NCBI GenBank assembly: GCA_026770025.1
Contig: JAMXDE010000023.1
Location: forward strand, 682,001-746,000
Reading direction: 5' to 3'
DNA: 64,000 nucleotides
Source: Craspedostauros australis
Taxonomy: Eukaryota; Bacillariophyta; Bacillariophyceae; Mastogloiales; Achnanthaceae
The translations under genes and the position numbers were made by a program. Of the stretch, positions 58,206-64,000 are shown piece by piece (the stretch's first letter is position 1; every line of letters starts with the position of its first letter). Under the pieces are notes generated by a model. It had not been told where the DNA came from, did not search any database, and saw nothing but the letters and a program-made list of their open reading frames with translations.

Positions 58206-59276
58206 CTATGCCGAAACGATGTGGAGCCTCCACAAATCGTCCAGGCGTTTTGGATTTGCATCGTCCCCTGCCAGACCGCCGAAGATGAGGAGGCTGCCTC
58301 CGCCAGCATCGATGCAATCACCATCGGACCACCCACGGCACTCGGGCCATGCAGCGGCATCCTCATCAGACGATGCAGACTTGATGTACTGGCCTGTCTT
58401 TTCATCGAGCAAGACGACATCGTTCTCGAAGCCTCCGGCTCCTTCGTGGCCCTTGGCCGACGGATCCACTTCGCCTCCAAAGATCACGGCGACTCCAACG
58501 GATGGAAAAGCAGCCGAGATGCAGACGCTGCGCGGACGCATGTCATGGAGCTTGGTGTTGAGATTGTCCTCCTCCCAGACCCCGCCATTGCGATCAAATC
58601 GATGTCCATCGTTCGTTTCTTCACCGCAAAAGCCGGCGACCACACCGACGAAATTGGACGAATCGAAGGTGAGGAGGTTGGGACCGCCGCGACCGCGCAG
58701 GTGCTTGGATGCTCCAAGAGCATGCCACGTGTTGGTGGGGATGTCGTAGCGATGCAGATCGGCAACGCGGCCGTGGTTGGCACTGCAACCGCCGAAGACG
58801 TAAAGGCTGTCTTCGACGCAGATCATCTTGTGGAAGGACCTTGCTTCGGGTGCATCTTCCGGTTTGCTGGGAACGACCTGCGTCCACGTTTCGGTACCGG
58901 CCGCACCGGAGCAGTCCAACTTCCACAGATCGTTCATGGCCTTCTCCTTCATGGTGATGCCGGCCCTACCACCGAAGATGTACACGAAAGAGTCCTTGTG
59001 CACTGCCTGCGCGTGCCCCAAGCGTTGCGGCGGCGGCGTTGCCTGAATCAGACGCCACTGCATGGAAGCTGCGTCCGAGACGCCATTCTTCATGTCCAGC
59101 GCCCATGTGGCCTGGGCGTCATCCAGCGGCGTGCGTGCGACATGCTCGCCGCCATAGATGATGGCACGAGTTCCCGCACGCAGCAACGACACGCCGTGGG
59201 AGCTGCGCGCGCAAGGCGTCCCGTGTTCGGGATCAGCGCTTGCGGAGATCTTCGTCCATTTCAATGTTGGTGACAT
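58206..59276 (-). CDS. Kelch-repeat protein, nitrile-specifier-like
   Basis: A 356-aa single-exon protein made almost wholly of kelch repeats, which fold as a beta-propeller. Repeats show the R-S-x-H/G start and GG end: ARSSHGVS to IYGGE, QRLGHAQ to IFGGR, ARSFHKM to VFGGC, GRGGPNL to GFCGE, RPRSVCI to IFGGE and a last one ending IFGGL, then DDLWRL. The order and spacing match plant nitrile-specifier and thiocyanate-forming proteins, including the RGGPNL and GEE regions. Diatoms are not known to make glucosinolates, so a different substrate or a plain binding role is likely. No signal peptide is seen, so it is probably cytosolic. It diverges from the aminotransferase gene to its right. Confidence 0.88.
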   Translation of the reverse strand: MSPTLKWTKISASADPEHGTPCARSSHGVSLLRAGTRAIIYGGEHVARTPLDDAQATWALDMKNGVSDAASMQWRLIQATPPPQRLGHAQAVHKDSFVYIFGGRAGITMKEKAMNDLWKLDCSGAAGTETWTQVVPSKPEDAPEARSFHKMICVEDSLYVFGGCSANHGRVADLHRYDIPTNTWHALGASKHLRGRGGPNLLTFDSSNFVGVVAGFCGEETNDGHRFDRNGGVWEEDNLNTKLHDMRPRSVCISAAFPSVGVAVIFGGEVDPSAKGHEGAGGFENDVVLLDEKTGQYIKSASSDEDAAAWPECRGWSDGDCIDAGGGSLLIFGGLAGDDANPKRLDDLWRLHIVSA

Positions 59277-60243
59277 GTTGTGGTTGCTGTTGATGTTGAT
59301 GCTGATGCTGTTGCTGTTGGCAGAGAGAGAGAGAATTGCGGCTGATCAGTTGCCGTTGTCGCTTCTTTTGTTCTGTCAATGTGGCTGATGGTTGTGATTG
59401 AGCATGTAGTGGAGAATGGGGGGCGGCGATGCGAATGATGTGCGCGGCACACAAGTGGGGGCAGTTGGTGGTGGGGGGAGCCTTGTTTGGTTGATTGGTT
59501 GGTTGTTGAGGATGGCGTGATCTTCCGATCAGATCTCTTCTGTTGTGTGGTGCTGGTTGGTTCATGCTTTTGTTGGATTCAAAACAGATTGCTGTTGGTT
59601 GATTGGTGAGTTCTCGATGCGACCGTTGACCTGTGTGACACGAAGGCGACATCGAATGCGAACTATTCTCATCACATGCTGCCCACGCGATCATGGGAAC
59701 AACGTGACGGAGACGTCGACGTAGTTCTGCTGACGTCATGGACAGCCACAAAGGACTGCGACCAGCTTCAACACACACGCTGTTTTCATCACACTATATT
59801 TTAATATACTATTGTAAATGTACTGATAATGTCGATACCAATACGGTCATTCTGCAATTTGCTGACGTGAGCATTGATGTTGTTGAAGGATGACGTCAAT
59901 TCTCTGAAGAGAGACACGCAATTCCTGATTTGTGCGAATGTGAGAGGAACCAGCATTGTACTACGAGAACTCCAAGGAACACGTGATGGAAGCAAAGATC
60001 CGAATCAAAAGAAAGAAAAAGAAACGGCAGAAGTGACACCTTCGTCCATCGCTTGCAACTCACCAAACAGAGAAGACGACCATCAACGTCAACATTGACA
60101 ACAACATCGACGCCAAGATCGACATCGACAGCACCAACTCATTGGTCAATCAAACCATAAATCAACGAGCAATCAATTGACTTCACAAATTCACCTGTGA
60201 CACCATTGCACACAGACGACACACATCTGAATCAACCGCAACA
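59277..60243. other. Divergent promoter region
   Basis: About 1 kb between the divergent kelch and aminotransferase genes, expected to hold both promoters. A (GTT/GCT) low-complexity tract lies at 59281-59320 directly upstream of the kelch start. Confidence 0.45.
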
Positions 60244-62193
60244 ATGTCCACAGCCGCCGTTTCCAACACTGCGCGCACCGCGCAGAAGGCCGCCAAATAC
60301 TGGCCAAGACAGAGCCCAACACTGCTGGTAAGGGGAGACGAGGAGACAGTGCATGGAATGCATTCAGTATCAGGAGATGGACATCGATGTCACGGCATCT
60401 GTTGATGCTGCTGCTGCTGCGATCGTCGAGGCGTTCAGCATTCTCACGGCACCAGCCATCCAATCTGCTGCGACGATTATGATGATGATCGCTCACACCT
60501 GCTTTCAATGTTCTGCTTTGCGTGTGAATCGCACAAAATCTGCAATGCTTCCACCATGATGGTCACACCACCGCCAACTTTCCGTTGATCTCGCCACGCA
60601 GCACGCCATCGACAACAGCTCCAAGCTGGAGCTCTCGCCGGAGCACGAGCAACCCCTCGGAACATGGACATCCGACCAGATCCGCGAATCCGTGCGTGAC
60701 CATGTCATGCTGACATGGGCACCAGGCAAGGCTCGATACAACACGCCCATCGTGACACACGGTGAGGGCGTCTACCTCTTTGACGACAAGGGCAACAAGT
60801 ACCTCGACTGGACTTCGCAGGCCGTCTGCTCCAACGTGGGATACACGCTGCCGGATAATGTCATCGACGGCACCGTCAAGCAGATGAAGGAGCTGCCCTT
60901 CGTGTACGGTGGATTGGGCATCACGGAGGTGCGAGCAAGATTGTCAAGCTTGGTCGCGGACCTGTTGCCTGGCGATCTGCAGGGAATGGTCTTTCCATCA
61001 TCCGGATCCGAGGCCAACGAGGCTGCCATGTAAGTTATCGGCTCGTCGGTTGTTTATTGCGGTGGCTGCATCGACAGTGCAAGTGTTCATGTTCCTTCAT
61101 GTCTGCTGCGATGGGTCTGTGAGACATGTCATGCTCCCACGTATCACCTTGCACTGCATCCATCAATCAACTTCTCACACTCGTACACTTCTCTTGTTTC
61201 ACCTTGAATCATTCGCAAAACAGCATGCTCGCACGACGATACACCGGCAAGTACAAGGTGATCAACTGGTACCGCAGCTACCACGGGGGAACCACCAACT
61301 CGCAGCAGGCCACGGGAGACTTCCGAAGATGGTTCGGTGGCGACCTCGTCCCAGGCTTCGTCAAGGCGTCACACCCATACCCGCTGTTCTGGGACTTGGC
61401 CGGGAACACCGAGGAAGAGCGCACCAAGATGGCCCTCAACATGCTGGAGGAGCAGATCCTCAACGAGGGACCCGACAGCATCGCGCTGATCCAGCTCGAG
61501 TCCGTCATCGGAGGCGGCGGCGTCATCGTGCCACCGCCGGGATACATGCAGGGCGTGCGCGCGATCTGCGACAAGTACGGCATCCTCCTGCACTGCGACG
61601 AGGTCATGGTGGGTTTCGGACGCACCGGCGAGCTGTTCGGTTTCCAGAACTACGAGGGCGTCATTCCGGACATCGTGACGGCGGCCAAGGGCATCACGTC
61701 CGCCATCCTGCCGCTGTCCATGATGGCATGTCGCAAGCACATCATGGACGACTTCGAAGACAAGCCGCTGGGTTGGGGATCCACCTACCAGGCCCATCCC
61801 GTCGCCATGGCCTGCGCCTACGAGAACCTGAGATACCTCATCAACGAGGATGTCATCGGGCACGTCCAGCGCATCGCGCCGGTGTTCGAGGACTGCATGA
61901 AGACGCTGGCCGAGGCGCATCCGTCCATCAAGCAATACCGCAGCATCGGCATGTTCGGTTGCTTCGATGCCCAGCTGCCAAATGGAGAGAATCCTCAGCT
62001 GCAGCACACCGCCGTCGACAAGGCCTTCGTGGAATACAGAAAGGCGTACACCGAAAACGGCCTGATGGGACTGCTGCGCGCCCCGCACCTCCACGTCGCT
62101 CCTCCGCTGACCATCACCGAAGAGGAGCTGCTCGATGGATTCGACAGACAGGATAAGGCCCTGTACACTCTGGACGAGGCGCTTGGCTTCTAA
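60244..62193 (+). CDS. Class III PLP aminotransferase, taurine-pyruvate-like
   Basis: Exons 60244-60327, 60602-61029 and 61224-62193 with GT-AG introns of 274 and 194 bp give 493 aa. Class III (omega) aminotransferases move an amino group from a terminal amine to a keto acid such as pyruvate, using pyridoxal phosphate. Visible landmarks are SSGSEANEAA (phosphate-binding), WYRSYHG, the cofactor-ring aspartate D296 in HCDEVMVGFGRTG, and the Schiff-base lysine K326 in AAKGI. GSTYQAHP follows. The sequence most resembles taurine-pyruvate-type enzymes, but the amine donor cannot be told from sequence alone. The short first exon (MSTAAVSNTARTAQKAAKY) is basic and acid-free, as in a mitochondrial presequence. 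Length is normal plus this leader. Confidence 0.92.
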
Positions 62194-63873
<1,680 letters not shown>

Positions 63874-64000
63874 AACAAGTGCGGTTCGGCGTAGTGCAAT
63901 GGCATTGAGTTGCGTTGCATTGAGTTGGATCACATTGAGTTGCATGACACGAAGAACGGCAAGCGATGGTGGAGATGTGATGATGTGGCGGAATGTGATG
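63874..64000. other. 3' UTR region of the ARL1-like gene
   Basis: The short end of the window, rich in GTTGCATTGAG repeats. No gene was seen. Confidence 0.4.

Overview
The window is nuclear DNA from a eukaryote, most likely a diatom or another photosynthetic stramenopile with a secondary plastid. Three proteins begin with a signal peptide followed by a phenylalanine-type cleavage site (for example GHA|FT in the NAD(P)-binding protein at 36640). This is the bipartite plastid presequence seen in diatoms. Genes carry none to three short GT-AG introns of about 140 to 450 bp, sit close together on both strands, and have long Asn, Gln and Ser low-complexity tracts. The reverse transcriptases also resemble LINE proteins I associate with diatom genomes. 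The species is an inference and cannot be fixed from this sequence.

Left part (1-17126): an aldo/keto reductase (+), a possible small membrane protein (-), a long plastid-type DnaG primase (+), a small three-segment membrane protein (-), a CELF/Bruno-like RNA-binding protein with three RRMs (+, four exons), and an unrecognised 992-aa Gln-rich membrane protein (-, two exons). LINE element A (17144-25625, +) follows. It is full length with a 17-bp target-site duplication, but its two ORFs are broken by many stops and a few frameshifts.

Middle (25643-47376): an unrecognised 1267-aa Asn-rich protein (-, two exons), a mitochondrial-type Mn superoxide dismutase (+, two exons), the ribosome-biogenesis GTPase BMS1 (-, two exons), a plastid-type NmrA/atypical SDR protein (+, two exons), and a giant 2694-aa single-pass membrane protein with about twelve Cys-containing outer modules (+, no intron).

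Right part: LINE element B (47392-55800, -) is full length with a 15-bp target-site duplication. Its 1859-aa ORF2 (endonuclease, reverse transcriptase, RNase H, zinc knuckle) is intact and ORF1 is interrupted by only one TGA. Then come a small spliced protein with a plastid-like presequence (-), a kelch-repeat protein of the nitrile-specifier type (-), a class III aminotransferase (+, three exons) and an ARL1-like small GTPase (+, two exons).

The host genes are unrelated housekeeping and lineage-specific functions, not a pathway cluster. The most informative feature is the LINE pair. The two copies share terminal sequences, an ORF1/ORF2 start-stop overlap and a 3' hairpin. Both also landed tail-to-tail about 130 to 145 bp past the stop codon of a host gene.
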